This document shows positions 9,694-20,394 of a DNA stretch of 64,000 nt, in pieces. The notes under the pieces were generated by a model. The model was not told where the DNA came from. It saw nothing but the letters and a program-made list of their open reading frames with translations, and ran no database searches. The DNA comes from Beverwykella pulmonaria (lineage: Eukaryota > Ascomycota > Dothideomycetes > Pleosporales > Melanommataceae). The stretch's first letter is position 1. Each line of letters opens with the position of its first letter. The stretch lies in the NCBI GenBank assembly GCA_001599595.1, contig BCHH01000002.1, positions 4,440,055 through 4,504,054 on the forward strand, written 5' to 3'. Position numbers and translations under genes: made by a program.

Positions 9694-11200
9694 ATGCCGT
9701 CCCTCGATAATACGTTTTGGCCATTCGATGACTACCCCGGGTGGTCATCGATGGCTCCCTGTATGCGTTCTTGCGACCACGAGCTCTATTTCAACGTACG
9801 TCCCTCTCCTCTTCTCCAAGCCCAATACCCAACTGACATCACTACTCACAGGGCTGTGACATCGCAGCGTGTTGGTGCAACAAAGGCAATCTTGACCTAC
9901 GAGTAGCGTCCGCGACACGATGCGCATCTTCTTCTTGCACTTACGCCAATATGAATACCGCGACGGATGTCGATATACTGTCTGGGATCCAGGTCCAATA
10001 TTGTGTGGATAAGAATCACAGCCCAGCGGGTATGGCGCTGCCGAGTACGGTGGAGGCCGTGCCCACGGAGACATCAGATGCGTTTGCGGCGACGACGGCG
10101 GCAGTCACGGGGACGAGGACGAAGGCTATTACGGGTCCGACGAGTACCAAAGGTATGTTTTCTGGCCTGTGGAGTTGAGCTTTTCGTCCATTCAAACACA
10201 TCCTCTCACCACATCACATCACGTTAATGTTGTATCTATCCGTGTCCCACTACCCTCCACTCTCTCCACTAGAGTCACTCCCCTGACGTGCGCCAGACCT
10301 CGTCACGTCCTTCTCCGCATCTGCACCAACTTCCAATCTCTATACCTCCCTCTCTTTCCCAACCAACAGTACACACGTCCCCGGTTCCCTCTGTCCATCC
10401 ATCTAACTAACCACCCTGCAGCACCATCTGGTGGCAACGACCTCGGTTCCAACGTCCTATCCACCGCAGCCAAAACAGGCATCGGAATCGGTGTCTCCGC
10501 CTGCGCACTCCTCGCAATCCTCATCATCCTTCTCATCGTGCGCCGCAGAAAACCAGCACCGGTTTACTATCCTCCGCCCCCAAGTTATGGTGTCGCACCG
10601 CCTCCCTCCAACATGGGGCCGTCACCGTACTCGGGGAATGGCCCATTCAACCCCCCACCGACAATTCAGCAGCCAGTTCCTGTGCATGCGGGACAGCAAG
10701 GATATGCAGTGGGGAATATGGGGGATGTAAGTCCCGTTGAAGAGAAGGCCGTTCCTGTGACGACGACGCCGAAAGTCTTGCGTAAAGAAGTCAGCGGAAA
10801 TAAGAGTAAAACGGACGTCCCGGCCAGCACGCCCTCGACTCCTGGACCACTTCCAGCTTCGACACTGAACCATAATGGACCACAAGAAATCCACGGCTCT
10901 GTCCCTCCGCCCCGACACGAAATCAGCAATGAGGGGCAGATCACAAATACAGTGTCGACGAGGGGAACGGAGTTAGATGGTAGTCAGCGGCCGCAGTACC
11001 CTGGGCAGCAGATATATCAGGAGAGTTCGCAGGGGTATCCGTATTACGCCCAAGGAGGGGGAGTGAGTGAGGTTGATGGGGGTCAGCAGTGGGCGCAGAG
11101 ACAGGAGTTAGCAGGGCAAGAGCAAGGCCAGTGGGGACAGCAGCGGGGTTATGGGGGCGGAAATGTGAACGGGGCACCTTATGAGATGCCTGGGCGGTAG
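9694..11200 (+). CDS. Cys-rich single-pass membrane protein with Pro/Gln-rich tail
   Basis: Three exons (9694-9795, 9852-10152, 10422-11200) are joined by GTACGT...CACAG and GTATGT...CTGCAG introns and give 393 residues. The first about 90 residues hold a cysteine-rich module with APCMRSCDHELYFN, GCDIAACWC and CASSSC. A Thr/Ser-rich stalk follows, then one membrane helix (about 152-173, TGIGIGVSACALLAILIILL), a basic stop (RRRK) and a long cytoplasmic tail rich in Pro, Gly and Gln. The plan resembles fungal cell-surface sensors with CFEM- or WSC-like ectodomains, but I cannot assign a named domain. No cleavable signal peptide is visible, so an upstream exon may be missing or the helix may act as signal-anchor. 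The second intron is long (269 nt) for this window. Confidence 0.75.
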
Positions 11201-11888
11201 GTGGGAGGGTCAAGGTGAAAGGCAGACAGCAAGATAGAAAGGACGGGGAGTAAATAGTTAGGTAGATGGAAGCACAGTTGATAGTAGACAAGCGTTGGAT
11301 GGAGAACATGTATATGGTTTCTCTCTCTGTCTTTCTCTCGCTGTCTTTCTCTCGTAATGTAATTCGATACCCGATTTTGAGCTCAAAATTCTTCTATTGC
11401 AGTGCTAGATGAAATCTGGACTCCAAATTCAAACTCCATGTCGCGGACCATGCTTCAGGAATGGACTAATATGGTGTCTATCGATAACAGAGATAATGAG
11501 GGATCCAGCGAGCAGAACGCAGTTGTTATGTGCCAGTTTGGATGAGTGCACTCAAAAGCTACTTGCTAGCCTGAATTACCTTTATGCGACCTTTTGGTGT
11601 ATACTGAGCTATTCAGCCGAGACGGGGAAATAAATACGGTACGGAACCATAGAATAGAACAACCTGTCAGACGTCAAAGAGTTTTCCTCTGCCAATGTCG
11701 ACAGAACATACGTGGACAGGTGCCACTTCCTCTTCGCAGCAGCAGCACAGCCCAGCTTAGCAGAGTGTCAAAACAAAAGTTCCAAGCAGCACATCACATC
11801 ACATCACATCACATGCAAGACAAAAATGCTTAGTCCCTGGCAGCTCATTCCTGTCCTATCTGTACACATTCCCCCCTCTGACAATCCC
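11201..11888. other. intergenic between convergent genes, with microsatellite
   Basis: This 3'-3' spacer contains a CTTTCTCTCGCTGT-type pyrimidine repeat near 11325-11355 and an (ACATC)n microsatellite at 11791-11814. No gene was recognised. Confidence 0.55.
11791..11814 (+). repeat. (ACATC)n microsatellite
   Basis: Four full ACATC units plus ACAT lie in tandem just downstream of the CBM1 gene. This is simple-sequence DNA with no inferred function. Confidence 0.85.
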
Positions 11889-12752
11889 CTAATTGTTCGC
11901 CGTCTTATCGTTATAATAATGAATCGTCTGATCCGCACACCCACTCGGCGTCCCATACAAATAATTCCCCAAATTAATATACATCTGCTGGCCCGTACAC
12001 ACATACCACGCCGCGGCATTCGGCCTGCTAATGCCCGCAACGGTCCACGTCAGCCCATCCCCATTCCACGCAAACTTGCCATATGTGTTCTTCGTCTCGG
12101 ACCAGCTCACAGGCAGAGAAAGATTGTTGATCATGCGCGTCTCGGACACGATGCCGTAGAGGAGCTTCGCGGGCTCGGACGGCGCGGATACGAGCTGGAC
12201 GAGCTGGCTGTCGACAATCTGGAATTGGCCTGCCGTCGTGTAGTCGCCGAGAACGGCGGGGCCGGTTGCGTAGAGGGGTTTCGATTGCATGTATTTGTGG
12301 AAGTTTGGGGCGGCGACAGCCCGGATCCAGTAGTAGCCGCTTTGGAGAGTCTTGCCAGGGCCGGTGCCGGCGGGTGTGCCCGTCGCGACGGGGGTTGCGG
12401 GGAGAACGACAGTGGAGGAAGCGGCGGGTTGTTCGGGGGTTGGGGGGACAACGGGGGCAGCACCCGGTTGGCACTGTGAGTAATAATCACTAGGAGCGTT
12501 TAGCGGGGTGAAGATGGAGGTGGGAGGATGGGAGATGGGGAGAAGACGTACTTTATCTTGACGCAGCCTGCGGTTGAGGAGCATGTCGTTTCGCCGCTCC
12601 AGTTTGAGCCGCCGCCTGTGGTGATGTTAGATTTTCGTGGAGGGGGATAGAGAAGGAGGAGCAAGGGAGAGCGTACATTGTTGCCAGTCCGGGACGGCGG
12701 CGGATACTGTGCCTGCGAGAAGTGCCACGAGGGCGGTGGAGAAGTGAAGCAT
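11889..12752 (-). CDS. secreted CBM1 protein with an uncharacterised C-terminal domain
   Basis: Exons 12752-12677, 12615-12552 and 12489-11889 give 246 residues. A signal peptide (MLHFSTALVALLAGTVSA) is followed at once by a complete fungal cellulose-binding module: QQCGGGSNWSGETTC, SSTAGCVKI, DYYSQCQ. The intron positions split the CBM1 exactly where the family needs joining. A Pro/Thr/Ser linker leads to a domain of about 150 residues (SGYYWIRAVAAPNFHKYMQ to CADQTIHYYNDKTANN). I recognise the latter only as a recurrent partner of CBM1 in fungi, with no catalytic motif I can name. The likely role is binding plant cell-wall polysaccharide outside the cell; enzymatic activity is unknown. Confidence 0.88.
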
Positions 12753-13606
12753 GTTGGCAATTCAAATCACAGACTCTTTTAAAAGAACGAAGTAGTGCCA
12801 GAAAATAGGACAGAAAATTGAGAGGATGGATGTCTTTTGTGGCAAAAGAAATTGACGCGACCACATATACATATACGGCGAATAAACATCCAAATAGCAT
12901 CTAGTCCTGTCCCCCAGGATCCCATGTGACGTTGAAATTTCCCCCATTTAGCACTGATATAGGGCTTGCTATATAAACCGTCGGACCGCGGTCGCCGTGC
13001 AGAGTAAATAGATTAACCGCAGGGTATCCTATTAGGCCAATATGTAGAGAGCGGCCGCGAACGACAGGCTGGCTGAGTCGTGTTTGTTTGCAACAAGAGC
13101 CCTGGGGTAATTAAAGGGGGGTGCTTGAGTCGATGAATGGTGGGTTTTCGATAAGGTCGACGTAGCCCTGGTCGTTGAGGAAGATGCGGAGGACGACTCG
13201 CCGAGATTCGGGTTGCGCACTTGACGCAAAGCGGTGCGAGTTGTCGTGAGCCACGGACTGATATGTATGCGATGGATCTAATATTGGCGTTCTGGGTGCC
13301 ATTCCAGGTTGTGGGTAGCAGGATGCCGGAGAGCTAAAGTGGCCGGTTGTGCTCCCAATTCGTCCGCACTAGAAGGGACATTCGCCATCCGTATGCTTCT
13401 CTAAACGTTTAGGTTATGTGAATTGCGATAACCTCTCCATGTATCTTTATCTGTGATGTCTCGTCAGACGGTCAGAAAGCGTACCAAATATTGTCGAAGC
13501 GTCAAGACTCACTTTGCTTCTATCCACCATTGAGCCAACGGCCCAGGTTCATATGCATCCGCAGCAACACTTCTTACTCTTTCCCTCTCACATGCTTGCC
13601 CAAAAT
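12753..13606. other. intergenic upstream of the CBM1 gene
   Basis: This contains the CBM1 gene promoter and the 3' side of CTF8. One weak 63-residue frame (13111-13302, minus) is listed separately. A TATATAAACC string at 12970 has no good downstream start on its strand. Confidence 0.4.
13111..13302 (-). CDS. possible small hypothetical protein (63 aa)
   Basis: An ATG-initiated frame reads MAPRTPILDPSHTYQSV and then SRRVVLRIFLNDQGYVDLIE, which has a fairly protein-like composition. The frame closes after 63 codons. There is no homology I recognise, no clear intron extending it and no signal peptide. It could equally be a remnant exon or a chance frame. Confidence 0.25.
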   Translation of the reverse strand: MAPRTPILDPSHTYQSVAHDNSHRFASSAQPESRRVVLRIFLNDQGYVDLIENPPFIDSSTPL

Positions 13607-14065
13607 TCACCCCTCACTCTCCGCAGCAACAGTATCAGAAACCGGCTCCGGCCTCAGGGAAAACACAACCTTGTATCTCACCACCTCCACAATCTCCAAT
13701 TCTTCACTATCCCCTCCCTCCACCTCTCCCCCCTCCATGCTCACATCCCCGACCCTCTTCCTCACAACAGCAATGGGGCTCCCTAATTTCTTGCATTCCC
13801 CCGTCATCCTCTGGTTCTCACCAATGTAGAAATACACCTTCTTCATCCACTTGTTGTCGCTGGGGTCCGCAAGAGAGGGGTCGTACAAGGGGAAGACCAG
13901 CTTTCCGACGAGGGTACTAGGGGAAGTACTCGTTGGGGGCGGGAAGTGGATGGTGCCTTGGATTTCGAGGAGGGCGAGGCCGGAGGGCGTGTGTAGCAGG
14001 GGTGGGAGGGGGTTTTCGGGAGGGGAGGCAGGTGGGAGGCATGTGTGGAGGGGGATGGATGGCAT
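13607..14065 (-). CDS. CTF8: Ctf8, subunit of the Ctf18 alternative clamp loader
   Basis: This intron-less 152-residue protein has the Ctf8 signature: LVGKLVFPLYDP, KKVYFYIGENQRMTGECKK, a short acidic insert, then LEIVEVVRYKVVFSLRPEPV. Ctf8 with Dcc1 and Ctf18 forms an RFC-like complex that loads PCNA and supports sister-chromatid cohesion and checkpoint signalling in the nucleus. The length is close to the yeast protein (about 130 residues), with a Pro-rich N-terminal addition. The ATG at 14065 is the first in frame. Confidence 0.9.
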   Translation of the reverse strand: MPSIPLHTCLPPASPPENPLPPLLHTPSGLALLEIQGTIHFPPPTSTSPSTLVGKLVFPLYDPSLADPSDNKWMKKVYFYIGENQRMTGECKKLGSPIAVVRKRVGDVSMEGGEVEGGDSEELEIVEVVRYKVVFSLRPEPVSDTVAAESEG

Positions 14066-14371
14066 TGCGTCGGGGGAGGGGGGGTAACGCTGCAGTTGAC
14101 GTTGTGGGAGAGAGGTAAAAAGGGTTGCGTTGACAGATGAAGGCGGAGAGCACTGGCGGGGCGCGACGCGTTCTGGTCCGTGCGTTTGGTGGGGTGAATT
14201 GAAAGCTAGTATAGCTGCATCGATTCAACATCACCAGCAGGTGAATCAAAGAGGCGAATCAAGTAGGCGATGGACTTTGTGAAGAAGGCAATGGCTATTT
14301 TGTTCTATTGATTAAACAATCAACTATCGTTTCCAAAAGGTATTCCAACCACTACCACTAGGTCCACGAAT
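14066..14371. other. intergenic spacer
   Basis: This 306-bp spacer holds the CTF8 promoter and the 3' end of the next minus-strand gene. No other feature was seen. Confidence 0.5.
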
Positions 14372-15583
14372 TCACGACCTCTTGCCGAAAACCGCGTCGT
14401 AGTTGACCAATGTGAACCGGAACTTCACATTGTCGCCCTTGTACACGCGCTCGACGGCCTCCTTGCAGCCCTTCTCGCTGATATCTATCGTCTCCACCCA
14501 GCTCTTGACATTCTGCTTCGCGGCGAGCTCCAGCATCTCGATCATCTCCGGACGGTTACCGATATGAGACGCGCTCATGGAGCACCCGTTGGGAGCAAAC
14601 GCCTGGGCCATGATCTGCGGCAGCGGCTTATCGGGGAAGCCGACCATGTGGAATGCGCCGTTGACCTTGAGGGTAGAGAAGTAGTCCGGGAGATGGAAGC
14701 GGTCGGTGGCGTCGGCGCAATTGAGAATCAGGTCGAAGGTGAATTTCCACGGCTCAGCCCACTTCTCGCCCTTGGTGCTGATGAATTCTTTGGCGCCGAG
14801 CTTGAGCGCGTCGGCCTTTTTGTTCTCAGAGTGCGACAGCACGTAGGTTTCTGCGCCCATGGCTACGGACCAGAGCACGCCGAAGTGACCGAGTCCTCCG
14901 CTGTGGGGCGCCATTAACCCGAGCTCTTGTTGCCGGAATGAGTGAATGGAGGGTACCTACAGTCCAAGAATAGCGACCTTTTTGCCCGGGCCCACGCCTA
15001 GTCTCTTCAGAGGGCTGTATGTGGTCAAGCCGGCGCACAGCATCGGCGCAGCAAGTGCTGTGTCTAGGGCGTCCGGAATCTTGAATGTGAAGTACTGGTG
15101 TGCTCGCACGTGGCTGGAGTAGCCACCCTGCGTGACCGTGCCATCGGCGTACTTGGCGCCGTAGGTGTCGAGCTGGTTGGGGCAGTAGTTCTCCTGGTCG
15201 GCCTTGCAGTTGCCGCACGTGAGGTCGGCGCCGACCTGCGCACCCACACCAACACGGTCCCCCACCTTGATGTCCTTGACCTTGGAGCCGACCCTGATGG
15301 CCTTGCCAATGATTTCGTGCCCGACGCAAAGCGGGAGCGGGATGTCCCTGCCCCAGCCGCCATTGATCTTGTGCACATCGGACGCGCAGACACCGCAAGC
15401 GTCGACGGCGATGTCAACGTCGTCCTCCTCGAACTTCTTGAGGGGCACCTGTGAGGTGGGTTAGCCACGTTTTCAACCTACCTGGGCCAGAGTGGCCTTG
15501 AAACTCGCCTCTTGACGCGTGAAGTTGCTCCAGTCGTCGACGGAGGTGACCGTGAAAGCGTCCGTGGTCTCGGGATAAGGCAT
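14372..15583 (-). CDS. zinc-dependent alcohol dehydrogenase, ADH6/cinnamyl-alcohol type
   Basis: This medium-chain dehydrogenase probably reduces aldehydes with NADPH in the cytosol. Exons are 15583-15482, 15448-14961 and 14900-14372, giving 372 residues. Motifs: catalytic-zinc CGVCASDVHKINGGWG and GHEIIGK, and the cofactor loop GLGGLGHFG formed across intron 2. The structural-zinc loop reads ADLTCGNCKADQENYC. It has three cysteines, and the first of the usual four is Asp, which may still bind metal. Intron 1 (15481-15449) is only 33 nt yet has a GTAGGT donor, GCTAAC branch and CACAG acceptor. An alternative AAG acceptor would make it 42 nt. The gene is divergent from the dehydrogenase at 16881. 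Confidence 0.88.
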
Positions 15584-16880
15584 ACTGGCTGCTGGTATAG
15601 GGATTGGATGAATTGGTATGGAAAACGACGCGTGTTGAAGAGATAGTGGACTGGAGTGAGGGGCACCAGGGCATTGAGGGGCACCGCCCGTATTTTAATC
15701 TCAGACGCCCAATTTGCGTCGTCCAGAAATCGGTCCATGTTTCCCCGCCAGTGAGGTCATGCCCGCTGTCTGGTAGGAGACAAGCTTTGCGCATCCTGTC
15801 TGATTGGCGCGTGCGATGCATCTCGTTTCTAGCTCTTCCGACCAAACTTCTTCTTTGTTTCTAGTCCTGCCGATCGCTCCAAGCGTCACCATGCCGTCAA
15901 GATGCGATGCTCGATACTTTTCCCCGTGCCGAGTCGATGCCGCCTGAGGAATGCCCCGGCGTGCCATCTATGGTCGTTGTACATCCATATCAGGAAAAAA
16001 AACTGGGTGCTTTCGTCCGTTTTACCATCGGATGGAGGGAGGTCCCTCCAGTTCCTTCATTTGATGTTAGACTGCAAGCTTTGTAAGAATTTGTCCGCGA
16101 ATAGCGGTGCTTCCTTCTTTCCGATGGTCGGCCAATGAACAGGCCCTTCATCGGCATCGACGCGAGTAGTGCTCACCGCGTTCCGATGAGCATAATTCCA
16201 ATTTATGGTCTTGGGGCGCGTGTTGGGGCTCCTTATCATCCAAGAACGCCAAACCCTCCGTTTTCTGTTTCTTTCTCATTCTCTCTTCCGACCTTGACGT
16301 GATTTCTTCCCAGTGGCGGCTCAAAAGTGTCCTCTGAGCTGTCTAAGTCGTTCCACCGCCTGACAACCCGGGCCGTCGACACAATTATCGCCGATCTAGA
16401 CGTCCCCTTTGCTTTTTCTCGAGCCGGTATCTTTGCAACCTCCAGTCCTCGGAGGCGGATAGCCCCCAAAGGAGAAGCCCCTATGGACCAAAACGTTCTT
16501 CTTCAGCCCGTACCCCGCTATTAGAGCTCTGGCGATGTGGGGACCATCAACGTTGGCATTGCCCGATCGGGCATCCCGACCCCAAAAAGGAACGGCAAAC
16601 GACGTAGTTGACCACAACGCCTCCCATGACCCCGAGTCGTATGAGCAAGCGCGGAGAAATGAAAGCCATTGCCATAGTCTATGGCTGTCGCAATAGAGGC
16701 GTTGCGCGTGGCGCCTTATAAAAGGTGCAAACGCCTCTCTCGAACCTCCCGAGGCTGCTGTTACATGATCCACCGTACACCACTACCTTTTCTCTATCCC
16801 AAACCCCAGCGCATCGATTGGCCTTCCTATCCGTCTTGGGAAGCTCCCCGTTGTATACGCCCAGAAGGGAATCCGCGGCC
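15584..16880. promoter_or_regulatory. 1.3-kb divergent promoter of two dehydrogenase genes
   Basis: This region separates the starts of two oppositely transcribed medium-chain dehydrogenases and must contain both promoters. Short frames occur on both strands without recognisable domains. No specific binding site is claimed. Confidence 0.45.
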
Positions 16881-18113
16881 ATGGTGGAAACAATGAAAGC
16901 CGTTCGGTTTCACGGCAAGAACGACCTGAGATATGAGGATATTCCCGTCCCGGAACTCGCCAAGGGTCAGGTTAAAATTCGGCCCTCATGGGTTGGCATC
17001 TGCGGATCCGACCTCCACGAATACCTCGGCGGTCCCAATCTGTGTCCAACTACGCCACACCCAATCACCAAAGAGACGGTCCCATTGACGTTCGGTCACG
17101 AGTTCAGCGGCGTCATCGAGGCCGTCGGCGACGGAGTGAGCGACTACCAGAAGGGAGACAGAGTCTGCGTGCAGCCTATCATCTACGATGGGACTTGTGG
17201 CACGTGCCTCGAGGGATTACACAACTGCTGCTGGAGCAATGGCTTTGTGGGACTGAGCGGTACGTCCGAGCAAGACGCAGGACTCGAAGGATCCTGAGCG
17301 CTGATATCAATAGGCTGGGGCGGTGGCCTGGCGGAGCACATTGTAGTGCCCTCCTCTACACTCTACAGGCTGCCGGACAACGTGCCTCTGGAGATCGGAG
17401 GTAAGACTACTCCAGGCTCCCCCAACGCCTTTAATTGACCAGAGATACAGCTCTCATCGAACCTCTGGCGGTTGGATGGCACGCCGTGAAGATCAGCCCG
17501 TTCAAGGAAGGCGACGCCGCTCTGATACTCGGCGGCGGCCCGATCGGTATCTCCGTCATTCTGGCGCTGAAAGCCCGAGGCGCCACCAAGATCATCGTAT
17601 CCGAAATCTCCAAGAAACGCCAGGAATTCGCGAAGAAATTCGGCGCCGACTACGTCATCGACCCGACAAAGGAGGACCTTGTGAAGCGCTGCCGGGAACT
17701 ATGCGACCAGCAAGGCGTGCATGTCGTCTACGACTGCGCTGGCGTACAAGCTGGCTTGGACCAGGCTGTTCATGCAGTCCGCGCCCGGGGAACCATTGTC
17801 AACATTGCCATCTGGGAGAAGGCTTGCTCCATCGTACCCAACGATATGACTTTCAAGGAGAGGAAGTATATGGGAGTTGCGACATATCAGATCGGAGACT
17901 TCCAGGAAGTGATTGTGGGTATTCGACACGAAGCTGAAGAGTGCGTTTGTGCTAATACAAATTCAGGACGCCATCTCCGCTGGAGACATGAAACCGCACG
18001 AGATGATCACCCGGAGAATCAAGCTGACAGAGGTGGAAGAGAAGGGGTTCAAGGCCTTGATCAATGACAAAGACAACCAGGTGAAGATTCTGGTGGAGGT
18101 GGGAGGCGGCTGA
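16881..18113 (+). CDS. (R,R)-butanediol / polyol dehydrogenase-like, zinc MDR family
   Basis: Exons 16881-17259, 17314-17400, 17451-17914 and 17967-18113 give 358 residues. Motifs: catalytic zinc GICGSDLHEYLGG and GHEFSGV, a structural-zinc loop CGTCLEGLHNCC, and the Rossmann loop GGGPIGISV. The N-terminus MVETMKAVRFHG and the long loop after the first zinc cysteine match 2,3-butanediol dehydrogenases. Related sorbitol or threonine dehydrogenases are alternatives, so the substrate is not certain. The ATG at 16881 has a good context (GCCATGG). In-frame sequence upstream lacks family residues. Its divergent partner is another dehydrogenase, which hints at shared regulation of alcohol or aldehyde metabolism. 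Confidence 0.88.
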
Positions 18114-19341
18114 AGAGATGCACATATACCCGAGTACCTTGATGGTCGGGTAGTGCTATGTACGACACGGGAGTCGAGTACGAGCTGGGAACTGAATTCT
18201 CCGACCTTGGGTTGGTTTGTCATTGATAACGGGATCTTTTATCTACTGAAATCCAGGAGAACTTGTTTGAAATCATAGTTGCTCAGATTCCAACGTCGAT
18301 GCCAACGCTAAAGGTGGGGCGGCCATGCCAAGCATCGCTTAAACTGAGTCGTCCATGGAGAACCTAACCCGGCACGTGCCCGGCCACATTCTCTTCAGCA
18401 CATGATCTCAACATGATGACTTTATTGTATTGTCCACATCTCAGCAGTAACGCGAGTATGCGAAAGCATTGTTAGCGTGTTGTCAGCGCATTCGCAATTT
18501 GTAACCTGTCTAGAGTAGGTTTAGACACAACGTCGATTCAATTTCTCGGATATAGGCCTAAAAGAAGTAAGTATTGGGTTCTGAAAGCGTTCTAATCACG
18601 TCCTGCTGAGGCTACCAACACGCTCAGGGCCCTAGTGCCTTGTCATATGCTCTATAGCAACACCTTGTACATGCTGGCGTGCCACAAGCAACTCCTATAC
18701 TAAACTGATGTGGAGCTGATAGATACAAACCTAAAGGGTGACTCTTTTTCTTATCAGTCTCTGCTCTAAGTGGGGTTCGTCGATATTGACGAAGCTCCTC
18801 CCAGAGCCGTGCGCTTGCATGGCAATGTGGACGTGTTCGTAAGCTGCTCTCAAGGTATTGCCAATATTTTGCCCCAGTGCATTGGTATTTCCACCCCAAG
18901 GCCCGGCCGCCAAGGTAGAGGCAGGTACCCGCTCGGAAGGGCTTGGGCTTGCTGAATTCTAGCTGTACGCAGAGGTACTGCGACAGACGACGTAAGAATT
19001 GTGAGCTCCTGGTATTGTTAATAGCATGTTACTATTCTGAACATGTTCATACCGGCAGATATTTCATCAGCCCAAAGAGATTCTGTCAAGACGTTAGTAC
19101 GCATTCGTGTGTGGCCGCCCCACCTTTAGCGTTGGCCGGCTGAAGTGTAGCCTCCTGATTGGCCGATTGGCCGACTGGCCGAAAGGATCCTGATCGCCAA
19201 GGCCTGCTGATGAATGCTTGCAGGTGCGTCATATCTGGGGCTCTCCAAACTTTCCGAAACTTTACCTCAACTACGAACTTTGCCATTGCGCGTACCTGTT
19301 CCCATTGCAATCCTGCACGACGCCAAGTTTACGACTCTATC
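18114..19341. other. intergenic stretch
   Basis: No convincing gene was seen on either strand. A small repeat of GGCCGAT/GGCCGAC/GGCCGAA words lies at about 19160-19185 in the NFU1 upstream region. The rest is unremarkable. Confidence 0.5.
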
Positions 19342-20394
19342 ATGGCATCGACGATACTGCCACGGTCTGCCGTGCGCAGTTTGTCCCGAGCGACACCTTC
19401 TATCCGTTCTAAAGCTCCTCGAATCGCCACAAGATGCCTGCACCAGAAGGCTTCGCCGATGACAGCTTCGCCTCTGCAGCGCAGACCGACTGTACAACAA
19501 TGGAGTCAAAATATACCGATCCTAGCTGCGAGTCTAGGGCGGCGGACCATGTTCATCCAGACCGAGTCAACGCCAAATCCCGACGTAAAGTTCCAACACA
19601 CGTGCAGATGCAAGCGTGAAGCCGCGAGACTAACGATACGAAGGCCCTCAAGTTCAACCCAAACACGCGAGTCCTTCCCGAATCAATAGCGTCGCCCTTT
19701 CTCGAGTACCTCACTCCGCGATCGACGTTAGCGCCGCCTCATCCCTCTCCCCTCGCCGCTAAGCTGCTGAACATCGACGGAGTCACATCAGTCTTTCTTG
19801 GCGTTGATTTCATCACAGTTACCAAAGACAACGCAACACCATGGGCGCACGTGAAGCCGGAGGTTTTCGCCATCATCAACGAGGTCATGACTTCTGGGCA
19901 AACCATCGTCAACACAGTGGAAGACAAGGCAAACGAGGGCGGCCAGGGTGGGACAGAGCTGGACAGCTTGGCGTATGATGAGAACGACAGTGAAGTCATC
20001 GGCATGATCAAAGAGCTCCTAGAGACGAGAGTCCGGCCTGCGATTCAGGAAGACGGTGGGGATATCGAATTTCGAGGCTTTGAGGATGGGAAGGTAAAGC
20101 TCAAATTACGCGGCGCATGCCGGACGTGCGATTCGAGTACAGTGACGCTCAAGAACGGCATTGAGAGTATGCTTATGTGAGTGCTGTTCTTGAGAGCGAT
20201 GCCTTTCCGCTGCTAACGAAACTTGTAGGCACTACATCGAGGAGGTGAAGGAAGTAGAACAAGTGCTCGATGAAGAGGAGGCAGTGGCACTGGCAGAATT
20301 TGCCAAGTTTGAAGAGAAGCTAAGGCAACAAAAGGGTCCGAATGCCGCGCCTTCCACAGTAGGCAAAGGAAGCCTGGACACCGTGGAAGGATAG
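19342..20394 (+). CDS. NFU1: mitochondrial Fe-S cluster scaffold/transfer protein Nfu1
   Basis: Exons 19342-19584, 19644-20176 and 20229-20394 give 313 residues. An Arg/Ser-rich mitochondrial presequence precedes the Nfu N domain (MFIQTESTPNPD joined across intron 1 to ALKFNPNTRVLPE). The C-terminal NifU domain follows (VRPAIQEDGGDIEFRGF) with the cluster-binding CxxC in GACRTCDSSTVTLKNGIE. Nfu1 passes 4Fe-4S clusters to mitochondrial lipoate and TCA-cycle enzymes. Intron 1 ends in AAG, less usual than CAG or TAG, but only this joins the conserved domain in frame. A second in-frame ATG at about residue 39 may mark a shorter form. Confidence 0.93.

Noticed and set aside
11791..11814. Possible CRISPR-like array from regular ACATC repeats
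   Set aside because: Units are 5 bp with no spacers; a plain microsatellite in a eukaryotic genome.
11712..12479. 255-codon plus-strand frame opposite the CBM1 gene
   Set aside because: Antisense to a secreted protein whose exons join perfectly; no domain.
16725..16880. N-terminal extension of the butanediol dehydrogenase-like protein
   Set aside because: An in-frame ATG exists at 16725, but the added residues do not match the family; the ATG at 16881 has better context.
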